Under the pieces are notes generated by a model. It ran no database searches. It saw nothing but the letters and a program-made list of their open reading frames with translations, and was not told the origin of the DNA. Source: CAYHSW01 sp964431075 (GTDB taxonomy: Bacteria > Patescibacteriota > Microgenomatia > JAMCZE01). Taken from it: a stretch of 58,242 nt of DNA. The position numbers and the translations under genes are program-made. Position 1 is the stretch's first letter. Every line of letters begins with the position of its first letter. Below, piece by piece: positions 30,591 to 39,249 of this stretch. The DNA lies in NCBI GenBank assembly GCA_964431075.1, contig CAYSID010000002.1:1-58242 (forward strand). Direction: 5' to 3'.

Positions 30591-31138
30591 AACTTCTTTG
30601 CTCCAAAATGCAAAGTGTAAATTTACGGCGGCATTGTCTGGCGGTTGAAGCGGCGATGGGGGCTTTATTTCAAGAATTAGGAAATAAGAATGACAGTGAA
30701 CAGTCATGGAAAGTTGTTGGGCTTATGCATGATGGGGATTATGAGCAGACAAAGGGGGATATGTCAAACCACTCGGTTCTAATGGCGCGGTGGCTCCGGG
30801 AGTTGGGGGAAACAGACGAGGTTTTACTGCACGGCATTGAATCTCATGGGGCGTCGCATCGCGGGATCGAACCAACAAACGTCATGGAATGGTCTTTATT
30901 TTGCTGCGACGAATTAACCGGTTTAATTGTAGCCACAGCTTTGGTGCAACCGGACAAAAAATTGGCTTCAGTTACAACAGAAGCCATCCTGAAGAAGTTC
31001 AGGATCTCTAGTTTTGCCGCCGGCGCAAAAAGAGAGGATATTATCAAATGCGAGGGAAAATTAAACTTAAAGCTAGATAAATTTGTTGAAATCGTCTTAA
31101 AAGGCATGCAGTCAATTGCAAATGAAATAGGATTATAA
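30563..31138 (+). CDS. HD-superfamily hydrolase
   Basis: 191 residues with HD-domain metal ligands in RRHCLAVEAAM (His), GLMHDGDYEQ (HD) and VLLHGIESHG, plus the later Asp in FCCDELTGLI. This is the HDIG-related CPR group often annotated as a hydrolase of unknown substrate. Start ATG 30563, inside the preceding gene; the longer frame upstream is not protein-like. ATCCTGAAgaagTTCAGGAT within the frame is a palindrome but encodes residues that fit the family. Confidence 0.85.
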   Translation: MVITRDQALELLCSKMQSVNLRRHCLAVEAAMGALFQELGNKNDSEQSWKVVGLMHDGDYEQTKGDMSNHSVLMARWLRELGETDEVLLHGIESHGASHRGIEPTNVMEWSLFCCDELTGLIVATALVQPDKKLASVTTEAILKKFRISSFAAGAKREDIIKCEGKLNLKLDKFVEIVLKGMQSIANEIGL

Positions 31139-31140
31139 GA

Positions 31141-31167
31141 TGATAGGATGATAGTGAATAATCAATA
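31141..31167 (+). repeat. Left inverted repeat of the S23 cassette
   Basis: 27-bp sequence starting TGATAGGATGATAGTG. It matches 24 of 27 positions of the inverted copy at 31542-31568. It begins 2 nt after the HD gene stop and ends just before the S23-like gene. Confidence 0.75.
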
Positions 31168-31170
31168 ACA

Positions 31171-31539
31171 ATGATTGAAAGTTATAAGGAATTAATTTTT
31201 TGGAAAACAGCAAGAGAAACCAGTCTTTCTGTCTATAAATTAATCAAGAAATTACCTAATGAAAGGCCTGTTTGGATTATTGCTGATCAGTTATTAAGAG
31301 CGGCATTTTCTATTGGAGCAAATATTGCCGAGGGGTTTGGAAAATATAAAGGGTTAGAATATTCTCGTTTTATAAGGATTGCCCTTGGTTCAGCGAATGA
31401 AGCAAGGTATTGGCTGGAATTACTAGAAGATCTTTTCCCTCAATTTAAAGTGGAAATTGATTTAATGGTTGCTAAAAATATGGAAACGATTAAAATGTTG
31501 ACAGCCACAGTTAAATCTTTGGCAAATAATCGTTCCTAA
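31171..31539 (+). CDS. Four-helix bundle protein (S23/23S rRNA intervening-sequence family)
   Basis: 122 residues, four helices. Family signatures: ELIFWKTARETSLSVYKL, SIGANIAEGFGK and FIRIALGSANEARYWLELL. Members were first found in intervening sequences of 23S rRNA genes; many are now known outside rRNA and have no established activity. This copy lies between protein genes and is flanked on both sides by 27-bp inverted repeats, which suggests it arrived as a cassette. Confidence 0.93.
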   Translation: MIESYKELIFWKTARETSLSVYKLIKKLPNERPVWIIADQLLRAAFSIGANIAEGFGKYKGLEYSRFIRIALGSANEARYWLELLEDLFPQFKVEIDLMVAKNMETIKMLTATVKSLANNRS

Positions 31540-31541
31540 AC

Positions 31542-31568
31542 TATTCATTATTTACTATCATCTTATCA
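31542..31568 (-). repeat. Right inverted repeat of the S23 cassette
   Basis: Reverse complement matches the left copy (31141-31167) at 24 of 27 positions. It starts 3 nt after the S23-like stop and ends 11 nt before serS. Confidence 0.75.
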
Positions 31569-31578
31569 CCCTAAATTT

Positions 31579-32928
31579 ATGTTAGACATCAAATTTATTC
31601 GCGAAAATCCGGAAAAGGTAAAACAGAATGTTTTGAATCGGAGAGTGGATCCGAAGAAAGCTGATGTGGACGAGCTTCTTTTAATTGATGCCCGGAAAAA
31701 TAAACTGCAGCGGGAGATTGAAGAGATGCGGGCGGCGCGCAATAAATTTGCCGAAACCTTGAAAGACGCAAAAGACCGGACGCAGGAAAAAATGGATGAG
31801 GGGCGCAAAATTAAAGAATCAATCGGTATTGCCGAAAAAGAACTGGCCGAACTTGAAACAAGATGGCAAGAAATAATGGATTGGATGCCCAATATCATGG
31901 ATGAGGATGTACCCCTTGGAAAAAATGAGGATAATAATCTGGAAATTGTTGCGTGGACGGAAAAAGATGGCTATTTCCCCAAAGAAAAATTAGGGTTAAA
32001 GGACTTTTCCAAAAAATGGATGCCGGTAAAAGATTTTGAAATGAAAGACCATGTGGATTTGGGAAAAGATTTGGACATGATTGATGTTGAACAAAGTGCT
32101 AAAGTTTCCGGTTCTCGATTCGCATATCTTAAGAACGACTTAGTTTTAATGCAATATGCCTTGTTTGACTTTCTGTTTAAAAAATTAGTCCGTGATTTTG
32201 GCTACCATCCAATGGTTGTCCCTCTATTGGTTAAAGAGAAAGTTTTGTATGGCTCCAGCCACTTTCCAGAGGGGCGTGACCAAGTTTATAGAATTGAAAA
32301 TACCAATGTGGAAGATAACCAGGATTTATTTTTGGTCGGTTCCTCGGAACCTCCGCTTTTTGCCTACGGAATGGATAAAGTTTTTGACGTTTCTCAATTA
32401 CCATATAAAATGTGTGCTTTTACCTCATGTTTTAGGTCCGAAGTGGGATCGTGGGGCAAGGATGTTAAGGGAATAAAAAGAGTTCACCAGTTTGATAAAT
32501 TGGAAATTGACACCTTTTGTTTGCCTGAGCAATCAGATGAAATTTTTGAAGAAAACTTAAAAATAAACAGATGGTTTTTTGAGTCGTTAAAATTACCTTA
32601 TCATCAGATATTAAAATGCACTGCTGATTCGGGTTATCAAGCATCAACAAAGCAAGTTGACACCGAAGTTTGGCTGCCGGGGCAAAAAGAATTTATTGAA
32701 GTGGGAACAGATACCAACGCCCGAACTTTTCAGGCGAGAAGGTTAAATATTAAATTCGAAAAAGAGGGGAAAAGAGAATATGTTCATACGGTTAATGATA
32801 CCGGATGTCCTATGGGGCGAGTCTTGATTGGAATTTTAGAAAATTATCAAAATGCCGACGGCTCTGTTACCGTCCCCGAAGTTTTACGGAAGTATGTGGG
32901 GAAGGAAATTTTAAAATCAAAAAATTAA
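31579..32928 (+). CDS. serS: Seryl-tRNA synthetase
   Basis: 449 residues. N-terminal long antiparallel coiled coil that grips the tRNA-Ser variable arm (about 30-110), then class II core with CFRSEVGSWGKDVKGIKRVHQ (motif 2 region; shown in part) and ILENYQNADGSVTVPEVL after motif 3. Motif 3 reads VNDTGCPMGRVLIGILENY, where bacterial enzymes usually have N.TALA..R; this is a notable divergence but keeps the Arg. No clear -10 at 6 nt. Confidence 0.94.
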   Translation: MLDIKFIRENPEKVKQNVLNRRVDPKKADVDELLLIDARKNKLQREIEEMRAARNKFAETLKDAKDRTQEKMDEGRKIKESIGIAEKELAELETRWQEIMDWMPNIMDEDVPLGKNEDNNLEIVAWTEKDGYFPKEKLGLKDFSKKWMPVKDFEMKDHVDLGKDLDMIDVEQSAKVSGSRFAYLKNDLVLMQYALFDFLFKKLVRDFGYHPMVVPLLVKEKVLYGSSHFPEGRDQVYRIENTNVEDNQDLFLVGSSEPPLFAYGMDKVFDVSQLPYKMCAFTSCFRSEVGSWGKDVKGIKRVHQFDKLEIDTFCLPEQSDEIFEENLKINRWFFESLKLPYHQILKCTADSGYQASTKQVDTEVWLPGQKEFIEVGTDTNARTFQARRLNIKFEKEGKREYVHTVNDTGCPMGRVLIGILENYQNADGSVTVPEVLRKYVGKEILKSKN

Positions 32929-33869
32929 AACCCCAAGATCTTTTGTACTAAATTCTTGGTAACCGATTCCCCCCCAAATTTTGTTTTTTCTGTTGGACAG
33001 CTTTCTTCAGAGGGGGAGACAACAAAACTATTTGGGTTTTCGTGAAGTAAAAGATCGTTTAAGGCGACACTTGAAATATGAATCACCCGTCCATGATCGT
33101 TCCTTGTTATATGGGGTATATCAAGAACTGCTCGGGCGGTCTCCAAGATGTCGTGATAAAATTTTTTCAAATCGTCTGAAAGCTTTTTCCGTGATGATTT
33201 TCCTTCAAACAACATGTACGTTTCTCTGACATCATGATCAGAAATTGGTTCAAAATGTTGTGTCATGGCATCAAGTCTAATTCTGAGCCGTTTGACAACT
33301 TTCCCTTGATGGTCTTTTACAGGAATTTCGACTAATTCTTCGACTCTTATTTGGTTGGGGTTTGGTGCCCTATTATTAATTTTTCGAGCAAGAGAAATCC
33401 CGTCATCAATTGCTTCCTGTGGATCAAGAACAACAGTTCCCCCTTCCTCAAACATGTCCGTCATAAGCGCGTGTCTCGCAAAGTCTTGGAAAACTCTACT
33501 TCTGCTGGCAATTTTTATCGGGGTATCAATCTTATCCTTAGGTCCTAGCAGTTTTTGGCATAGTCTGTGGACAGCACTTCCCCTTTTTTGATAAATTGTC
33601 GGAGCTTTATCATTATTTATATTGCCCGCATTACGCAAATCGGTGACTGTGACAATATTCGCAGGTTTTGTTTTTAGTAATTTTTGGCCGAATACTGGCC
33701 TATCATTGGCCGGGTGAGAGTCAATAACGTGGGGTCTTTTTTTACCCTTTTTTATTTTTCCGGGAGTTGTCATGGTTTCTGCTGTAACTCTATATGTTCT
33801 TTGGGGTGGCGAAGAACCTGTGGGTGGAAACCAATCGGAAAAATCGTCTTCTTGGGGACACACGACCAA
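32925..33869 (-). CDS. Hypothetical PD-(D/E)XK-like nuclease
   Basis: 314 residues, basic N-terminal extension of about 100 residues, then a core with GSAVHRLCQKL, RLRIRLDAMTQ and MLFEGKSSRKKL. H..., D... and E.K in this order are the RecB/Cas4-type nuclease pattern, so a PD-(D/E)XK fold is likely but not proven. It overlaps serS by 4 nt and is divergent from the sigma factor gene. The start is uncertain (TTG 33867-33869 or a GTG six bases later). It could be a repair nuclease. Confidence 0.65.
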   Translation of the reverse strand: MVVCPQEDDFSDWFPPTGSSPPQRTYRVTAETMTTPGKIKKGKKRPHVIDSHPANDRPVFGQKLLKTKPANIVTVTDLRNAGNINNDKAPTIYQKRGSAVHRLCQKLLGPKDKIDTPIKIASRSRVFQDFARHALMTDMFEEGGTVVLDPQEAIDDGISLARKINNRAPNPNQIRVEELVEIPVKDHQGKVVKRLRIRLDAMTQHFEPISDHDVRETYMLFEGKSSRKKLSDDLKKFYHDILETARAVLDIPHITRNDHGRVIHISSVALNDLLLHENPNSFVVSPSEESCPTEKTKFGGESVTKNLVQKILGF

Positions 33870-33883
33870 ATTACTACACTCCC

Positions 33884-33912
33884 TTGCTCAAATCAAGAGG
33901 AAAGTGTACAAT
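33884..33912 (+). promoter_or_regulatory. rpoD promoter
   Basis: TTGCTC (33884-33889), 17-nt spacer, TACAAT (33907-33912), then 7 nt to GTG 33920. This supports the short, leaderless reading of rpoD. Confidence 0.65.
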
Positions 33913-33919
33913 TGCGTCT

Positions 33920-35041
33920 GTGGCGGCGAAAAAACTGTCTTCTTCTAAAAAACCAGTCAAAATTGATCTCCAACCGGAGGCTTTGGACCTCCTAAAAAAG
34001 GGAAGGGGGGCGGGTTTTATCACCCAGGAAGAGGTATTAAATATTTTTCCCAAAGCCGAGGATCATCTTGAGGAACTTGATGAGCTTTACAACGAGTTAA
34101 TAAATAAAAATATCGATCTGTTCGAAACTACAACCGGAGAGTTGCAAGAAGCCGCCAATTTGGCCACCGATTTGGAAAAGGAATTGGAGTCGCTTTCCGC
34201 TCTTGACGAATTAGGATCAACTGACCCGGTACGGATGTACTTAAAGGAAATTGGCAGAATAAAACTTTTAAATGCCAATGAGGAAATTGTGTTGGCCAAA
34301 AAGGCGGAAAAAGGGGACAAAATTGCCAAAGCAAAATTGATTGAAGCCAATCTAAGATTAGTTGTTTCTATCGCTAAAAAATATATTGGCCGAGGGCTGA
34401 CAATGCTGGATCTGATTCAGGAGGGAAATCAAGGACTGATCCGAGCGACGGAAAAATACGACTGGCGGCGCGGGTTCAAATTTTCTACCTATGCCACCTG
34501 GTGGATCAGGCAGGCCATTACCCGGGCGATTGCTGATCAGGCAAGAACCATAAGAATTCCGGTCCACATGGTAGAAACAATCAACCGGTTTATCAGGACT
34601 CGCAATCGGTTAACGGCGGAAATGGGCCGGGAGCCGAACCCGGAAGAAATCGCCAAAGAGATGCAGATTGAAGTCCCAAAAGCTTTGGAGATTATGAAAA
34701 TTTCTCAAGAACCAACATCTCTACAAACTAAGATTGGGGACGATGAGGATTCGGTTTTGGGGGATTTTGTGCAGGATACCAGCCAACCAACCCCTTATGA
34801 CGCCACTTCAAAAGTCTTATTGCGGGAACAATTGGAAGAAGTTTTGGCAACTTTAAACGATCGGGAGAAAAAAGTTTTGATCATGCGGTTTGGTTTGGAA
34901 GACGGTAAACCGCGAACCCTTGAGGAAGTAGGAAAAGCCTTTGGAGTTACCCGGGAACGGATTCGGCAAATTGAGGCCAAAGCCATCCGAAAACTCAAAC
35001 ACCCCTCAAGAGCCAAAAAATTAAAGGATTATTTGGAGTAA
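33920..35041 (+). CDS. rpoD: RNA polymerase primary sigma factor (RpoD/SigA)
   Basis: 373 residues from GTG 33920; the long frame from 33794 includes the promoter and is not chosen. Region 1.2/2 begins DPVRMYLKEIGRIKLL; region 2 has STYATWWIRQAITRAIADQ, region 3 HMVETINRFIRTRN, and region 4 VTRERIRQIEAKAIRKLKHP. There is a short acidic region 1.1-like part and no non-conserved domain. The recognition helices fit TTGACA/TATAAT promoters, which matches the promoters seen in this window. Confidence 0.97.
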   Translation: MAAKKLSSSKKPVKIDLQPEALDLLKKGRGAGFITQEEVLNIFPKAEDHLEELDELYNELINKNIDLFETTTGELQEAANLATDLEKELESLSALDELGSTDPVRMYLKEIGRIKLLNANEEIVLAKKAEKGDKIAKAKLIEANLRLVVSIAKKYIGRGLTMLDLIQEGNQGLIRATEKYDWRRGFKFSTYATWWIRQAITRAIADQARTIRIPVHMVETINRFIRTRNRLTAEMGREPNPEEIAKEMQIEVPKALEIMKISQEPTSLQTKIGDDEDSVLGDFVQDTSQPTPYDATSKVLLREQLEEVLATLNDREKKVLIMRFGLEDGKPRTLEEVGKAFGVTRERIRQIEAKAIRKLKHPSRAKKLKDYLE

Positions 35042-35042
35042 T

Positions 35043-35438
35043 TTATTTCAACTCCACAATTTTATTTTTCTCATCAAAAATAATTTTAAAATTCTCAAAA
35101 AAGGAACTGCGGCCGAGGAGGTTGAAAGAAACTAAATAGTCATTAGAGAAAACAACGGGGATTGTCAAGTTTTTTCCGGAAACCTCAATTTTTAAATTAT
35201 GGACGTAGCCTTTTATTTTCCCTCCGACTCCGTCGAGTTCAATTTCCTTCCCGGTTTTTATTTCTATTCCTATTTGTTGAGCCACCTCAGTTTTGAAAAT
35301 AGAAATAGTTGCTCCGGAGTCGATCAAAGCCACAGTGTCAAATTTATTTGATTTTTCGGTAAAGATGGTGAAGGGAATTATCGGGAAAAATTGGTTCTGC
35401 AGATGAGCACGGTATTTATAGGACATAAGGGCCCTCAT
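35043..35438 (-). CDS. Retropepsin-like aspartic protease
   Basis: 131 residues. The catalytic loop is VALIDSGATIS (DSGA) near residue 38, followed by EIELDGVGGKIKGY and FNLLGRSSFF with the hydrophobic-hydrophobic-Gly motif, as in retropepsin-type monomers that dimerise. Cellular members occur in CPR and archaea. Its start overlaps the end of the DUF5678 gene by 23 nt, implying coupled translation. Targets unknown. Confidence 0.85.
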   Translation of the reverse strand: MRALMSYKYRAHLQNQFFPIIPFTIFTEKSNKFDTVALIDSGATISIFKTEVAQQIGIEIKTGKEIELDGVGGKIKGYVHNLKIEVSGKNLTIPVVFSNDYLVSFNLLGRSSFFENFKIIFDEKNKIVELK

Positions 35439-35631
35439 TTTTATGAGGAACTAAAAATGAGTAAGGCACATTGCCCGAAAGTCTTTTATCCGTTGCCGGT
35501 CGGGTAACAAGCGAAGAAATTTCGCTGAGTTTTTTACCATAGGCGATTATTTTGTCAATTTTCGGATCAATAACAATCCATTTGCCGGCAAGCTTTCCCA
35601 TTTGTGATAAAGAAAGTTTTACTTTAGTCAT
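35416..35631 (-). CDS. DUF5678-like small protein
   Basis: 71 residues: LAGKWIVIDPKIDKIIAYGK and the ending YSFLVPHKNEG fit DUF5678, a small domain often encoded directly upstream of a retropepsin-like gene. TATAAT (35638-35643) ends 6 nt before the ATG. With the protease it forms a two-gene unit. Confidence 0.75.
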   Translation of the reverse strand: MTKVKLSLSQMGKLAGKWIVIDPKIDKIIAYGKKLSEISSLVTRPATDKRLSGNVPYSFLVPHKNEGPYVL

Positions 35632-35643
35632 AAAGTCATTATA

Positions 35644-36084
35644 TCATTTTTTACAAGTATTCCATAAACCCAATTTATTTTCTCTCGCGTATTTTTCAGA
35701 TTCCAAAAATTGCCCGGCGAATTTGACATCGGGAGGATAAGTGGCAACGTTGGCAAAACCCTGTTTAACCAGCTCGTCATTAACAAAAACATCCCCGACA
35801 TAAACATAGCGGAGCCGTCGGCCGTATTTATCCTCGTTGGAAATGTCCTTTTCTAATTTTACCGTTTTAAGCTCAACCAACTCTTTATTTTTTTTGGTTG
35901 CTTCGTCTCCAAAGCAGGTTTTGACTTCCGGCGTGTTGACGCCAAGATAACGAACTTTTTCTCCGGTAATAAGTTCGATTGTGTCCCCGTCAATGACCCG
36001 TTTTGTAAAGTTTATTTCGAGATTATTTTTCGCCGGAAATAACAAATTTATTGTCAGAATAATTATCAAAAATAAATCATTCAT
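35644..36084 (-). CDS. Secreted staphylococcal-nuclease-like thermonuclease
   Basis: 146 residues: signal peptide (about 1-18) and an SNase domain with RVIDGDTIEL (Asp pair), KVRYLGVNTPE (Arg, Glu) and DKYGRRLRYVYVG (Arg). Active-site residues are all present. It probably degrades extracellular DNA/RNA for nucleotide scavenging, which fits a CPR lifestyle. It overlaps the upstream glycosyltransferase by 4 nt. Confidence 0.92.
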   Translation of the reverse strand: MNDLFLIIILTINLLFPAKNNLEINFTKRVIDGDTIELITGEKVRYLGVNTPEVKTCFGDEATKKNKELVELKTVKLEKDISNEDKYGRRLRYVYVGDVFVNDELVKQGFANVATYPPDVKFAGQFLESEKYARENKLGLWNTCKK

Positions 36085-37502
36085 TGTTTAATTATTACTC
36101 CCTCGACAAAACCGGCGGGATTGCGAAATATAACCGATTGCGGCGTAATGATATTTTTTATTTTTTCGATATTGTCCTCATTTATTAAATAAGCCGAAAC
36201 GGCGCTGGCAGTCGTGACTTTAACATTTTTACTAAGAAAAAAATGTCGCTGTTCGCTCTCATCCATACTGATATTTTCATATTTAATGTCGTTGATATAA
36301 CCAATCATATTTAACAAAGTTTGTTTGTTGATCTGCCAGTTGTAACGATACCAGTGCGGGTTGAGATTTTGTTGATTAAAATACCAAAAAAGATTTAATA
36401 AACAAATAACTGCCGTGATTATTATTGCTAATTTATATTCAAATTTTGATACTGCAATTGTCGCAAAAAAAATAACCGGTATTAAAAAGCCGGAAACGCG
36501 CAGGGCGTTGGGATGGCCCAAGCCATAATAATGAAATTCCGGGATTTGTTCGATGGAAAAAATATCGGAAAATAAGGCGGCCAGGCAAAACATAAGTATG
36601 GACCAAAAAAATTGACGTTTGGTTTTGAAAATTATTACCGCTCCGGCTAAAAATAAAATGGAAGTTAAAGGATCAAAAACCGGGACTCCGGCGGGATTTT
36701 TGCCCGGATTGGGATCACCGGTTATGCCAAACATCGTCAATGTCCGCCAGGTGCTGCCGGCGATTTCTTTTATCACTTCTTCTCGCGGCAATTTGCGGCC
36801 GAAGACGGAGATGTCTGCTGACCGGGAAAAGAAGGGTTCGGGATTTTGGATTGCAAAAACGCCTAACGGCAAAAGAATAATTATCGTTGTGATAAAAACT
36901 ATAAAAGTTAATTTGAAATTTTTAAGTAACAGATAAGTGGCGGGAATGGCGGCAAGAAAAAATAGCCGGAAATTTAAATAAGTGTAAAGACCTGCTCCCA
37001 AAGCCGCCCCGGCAAAAATTAGATGATAAGACTTTTTAGTTTTAAGAAACAAAAACACAAACAGTAAAAATGCCAGCTGGCAAAAAGTGGAAGCGGGGGG
37101 TTCGTAGGCCAGGCGATTTAAAACAATTGAAGTATAGGACGTTGCCCAAATTGCGGCTCCCAAAACGCTTTTAAGTTTATCTAAAAATAATCTTAGCAAA
37201 AAGTAAAACAGGACGGTATTTAAAGCGCCAATAATTATTATTGGCAAGCGAATCGCGGTTGGGGTGCGACCAAATAATTCGATACTTGCTCCGGCTAAAT
37301 ATAAAAGCGGCGTCGGGTGGCCATAATCGCCTAAAAATGGCGTCAAAGTTTTTGATTCCCAAAGGGCTACTGCCTTTCGTCCCAATGTTACTTCGTCTCC
37401 GTACATCCCCGGAGGGATTTCTTCAACGCGGTATAAATTAATAATTAAACTTACAACAAAAAATACAACCGCAATCACAAAATCTTTTTTCAAAAACCCC
37501 AT
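36081..37502 (-). CDS. GT39/ArnT-like membrane glycosyltransferase
   Basis: 473 residues, about ten or more membrane helices. The first loop has VEEIPPGMYGDEVTLGRKA, carrying the acidic residue typical of GT-C folds, and the later YGHPTPLLYLAG. Such enzymes transfer a sugar from a polyprenyl-phosphate donor to proteins or lipids outside the membrane. Same operon direction as efp and a second GT-C protein. Acceptor unknown. Confidence 0.85.
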   Translation of the reverse strand: MGFLKKDFVIAVVFFVVSLIINLYRVEEIPPGMYGDEVTLGRKAVALWESKTLTPFLGDYGHPTPLLYLAGASIELFGRTPTAIRLPIIIIGALNTVLFYFLLRLFLDKLKSVLGAAIWATSYTSIVLNRLAYEPPASTFCQLAFLLFVFLFLKTKKSYHLIFAGAALGAGLYTYLNFRLFFLAAIPATYLLLKNFKLTFIVFITTIIILLPLGVFAIQNPEPFFSRSADISVFGRKLPREEVIKEIAGSTWRTLTMFGITGDPNPGKNPAGVPVFDPLTSILFLAGAVIIFKTKRQFFWSILMFCLAALFSDIFSIEQIPEFHYYGLGHPNALRVSGFLIPVIFFATIAVSKFEYKLAIIITAVICLLNLFWYFNQQNLNPHWYRYNWQINKQTLLNMIGYINDIKYENISMDESEQRHFFLSKNVKVTTASAVSAYLINEDNIEKIKNIITPQSVIFRNPAGFVEGVIIKQ

Positions 37503-37519
37503 GAATTAATGATAGCAGA

Positions 37520-38080
37520 TTAGTTCGCTCTTGAGACATAAGAACCATCGGCGGTGGAGACGAGAATTTTTTCGCCTTCTTTAATAAACAGCGGGGCCTG
37601 GACTTTAAGTCCGGTTTCAACAGTAATTTCTTTTTTCGGGGCGTTAACCCGGTTGCCGGCCACGGCGTCTTGCGATTCCGTGACGGTCAAAGCGACGTTA
37701 GGCGGCAAAATAATGTCAATTGGTTGATTTTCAAAAAGCAAAACCCAGCATTTTAAATCGGGGATTAAATAAACTTCGCGGCCGGCAAGAACAGCATGGG
37801 AAACGGTTGTTTGTTCATAAGTTTTAACATCGATAAAAACAGCATCTTGACCGTCAAAATAGGAAAAAGCCAATTCCACTTTGTCTATATCCGCTTCTTC
37901 GACGGACTCGGTAGTTTTGTGGGTAAATTCCACCACATTGCCGTTTTTTAAGCTTTTATATTTAACCCGCATGATGGCGGAACCTTTACCGGGGTTCATA
38001 AATTCTTTAGCGGTAACAACACACGGCTCCTCGCGAAATAATAAATACATTCCCTTTTCAATATCTCCGGCATTTATCAT
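37520..38080 (-). CDS. efp: Translation elongation factor P
   Basis: 186 residues, three beta-barrel domains. EF-P N-terminal KOW-like domain with DIEKGMYLLFREEPCVVTAKEF; middle OB domain and the C-terminal domain ending in DGSYVSRAN. The tip loop carries FMNPGKGSAIMRV, so the modified residue is Lys in NPGKG. It relieves ribosome stalling at polyproline. TAAAAT ends 6 nt before the ATG. It sits between two GT39-like genes; that is probably chance or operon packing. Confidence 0.95.
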   Translation of the reverse strand: MINAGDIEKGMYLLFREEPCVVTAKEFMNPGKGSAIMRVKYKSLKNGNVVEFTHKTTESVEEADIDKVELAFSYFDGQDAVFIDVKTYEQTTVSHAVLAGREVYLIPDLKCWVLLFENQPIDIILPPNVALTVTESQDAVAGNRVNAPKKEITVETGLKVQAPLFIKEGEKILVSTADGSYVSRAN

Positions 38081-38084
38081 GGGA

Positions 38085-39128
38085 TTATTTTATCACTCGA
38101 GACTGGTTTTGTCCCCAGTCAAAATTAGAATCGGCAATTATTTGTGAGCCGATTTTATCGCCAATATTAAAATAACTAATCGGGTTATCAACATAGATTG
38201 CCGTCGCCAGATGAAAAATTAATAGCATAGCGACGAGAAAATTAAGTTTAACTCTGCCTGCCATAATGGCCAAAAAGGGGTACATTGGCAGTAGATGACG
38301 GACACCGGTTGAGTACCGGCCAAGAGTAACAATAAAAAAAACGCAAATGGCCGCCAGAAATAAATAGTTTCTCTTGGGGGCAAAAATTAGAAAAATTAAT
38401 AAAGGTGGAGAGGTTTTTATTAAAAAAGATACCAGAGGATAAGAGAACCAACCGTGTCCGGAAATTTGTCCAAAGTAAAACAACCGCCTAGTTTCATCAA
38501 ATTTAGGATTGAAAACAAAACTTGCCGCGTGTTTAAAAGTTTCCGGAAACTGGCCAAAATTACCAAGCCATAAAATTATTAGGAAAACGGCAACATATTT
38601 TATTTTTAGAACCGGTTTTCGGTAGATAAGGCAAAAAATTAAAATCATAGGCAAAAGAGTAATTTTCACACCAGCAGCCATGCCCAGAAAAATCCAGAAC
38701 CGCCAAAAATTGTTGGATAAATAAGAAGTGATTACAAGAAAATAAATCAAGGTCGCGGCCAAATCGGTTGTTACCAAATGGCCGTGAGCTAAAATATTCG
38801 CTTCAAAAGCGAGTAGAAAAACGGCCACAAGGGCCGTTTTTTCATCATAAGTTTTTTTAGTCCAGGTAAAAACGGCAATCAGTAACAATAAAGTTAAAAA
38901 AATAGTAGCGACTCGCGGGTTAATGCCAAGGTAATTAAATGCCGCTGGGAGCATCTTGGCCAGCGGTGGGTTAAACGGATCGGTCGGGGATTTAAATTGC
39001 GTTACCCACTCCACAGCCGATCGTAAATGTAGTGGTTCGTCGACTGTCCATGAGTCCAGCGTTATTGCACGCATCAACAAAACGGCGGATAGAACAATTG
39101 TTAAAAATAATAATAATTTTGGGTTCAC
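38085..39128 (-). CDS. GT39-like membrane mannosyltransferase (PMT family)
   Basis: 347 residues, about nine membrane helices. The loop SWTVDEPLHLRSAVEW contains the conserved Asp-Glu of PMT/GT-C enzymes and GHLVTTDLAATLIYF has the second acidic motif. It lies 4 nt upstream of efp. Together with the other GT-C protein in this operon it suggests cell-surface protein or lipid glycosylation. Confidence 0.88.
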   Translation of the reverse strand: MNPKLLLFLTIVLSAVLLMRAITLDSWTVDEPLHLRSAVEWVTQFKSPTDPFNPPLAKMLPAAFNYLGINPRVATIFLTLLLLIAVFTWTKKTYDEKTALVAVFLLAFEANILAHGHLVTTDLAATLIYFLVITSYLSNNFWRFWIFLGMAAGVKITLLPMILIFCLIYRKPVLKIKYVAVFLIILWLGNFGQFPETFKHAASFVFNPKFDETRRLFYFGQISGHGWFSYPLVSFLIKTSPPLLIFLIFAPKRNYLFLAAICVFFIVTLGRYSTGVRHLLPMYPFLAIMAGRVKLNFLVAMLLIFHLATAIYVDNPISYFNIGDKIGSQIIADSNFDWGQNQSRVIK

Positions 39129-39176
39129 CGCCGTAATTTACAATGAAACGGGGATAATGTAAAATTAAAACAATAT

Positions 39177-39249
39177 TCCTCTGTAGCTCAGCTGGTAGAG
39201 CGGCTCCCTGTTAAGGAGAAGGTCCGAGGTTCGAGTCCTCGCGGAGGAG
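39177..39249 (+). tRNA. tRNA-Asn (GTT)
   Basis: Acceptor TCCTCTG with CGGAGGA, D arm AGCTCAGCTGGTAGAGC, anticodon loop CTGTTAA (anticodon GTT), T arm CGAGG-TTCGAGT-CCTCG, discriminator G at 39249. CCA not encoded. Its 3' end abuts a broken gene and the defence island. Confidence 0.95.

Noticed and set aside
30985..31012. ATCCTGAAgaagTTCAGGAT palindrome in the HD hydrolase gene as an inserted repeat
   Set aside because: The encoded residues (AILKKFR...) fit the normal family sequence, so coding constraint explains it.
33794..33919. N-terminal extension of rpoD
   Set aside because: Would include a consensus promoter and the divergent gene's start; no sigma-like sequence.
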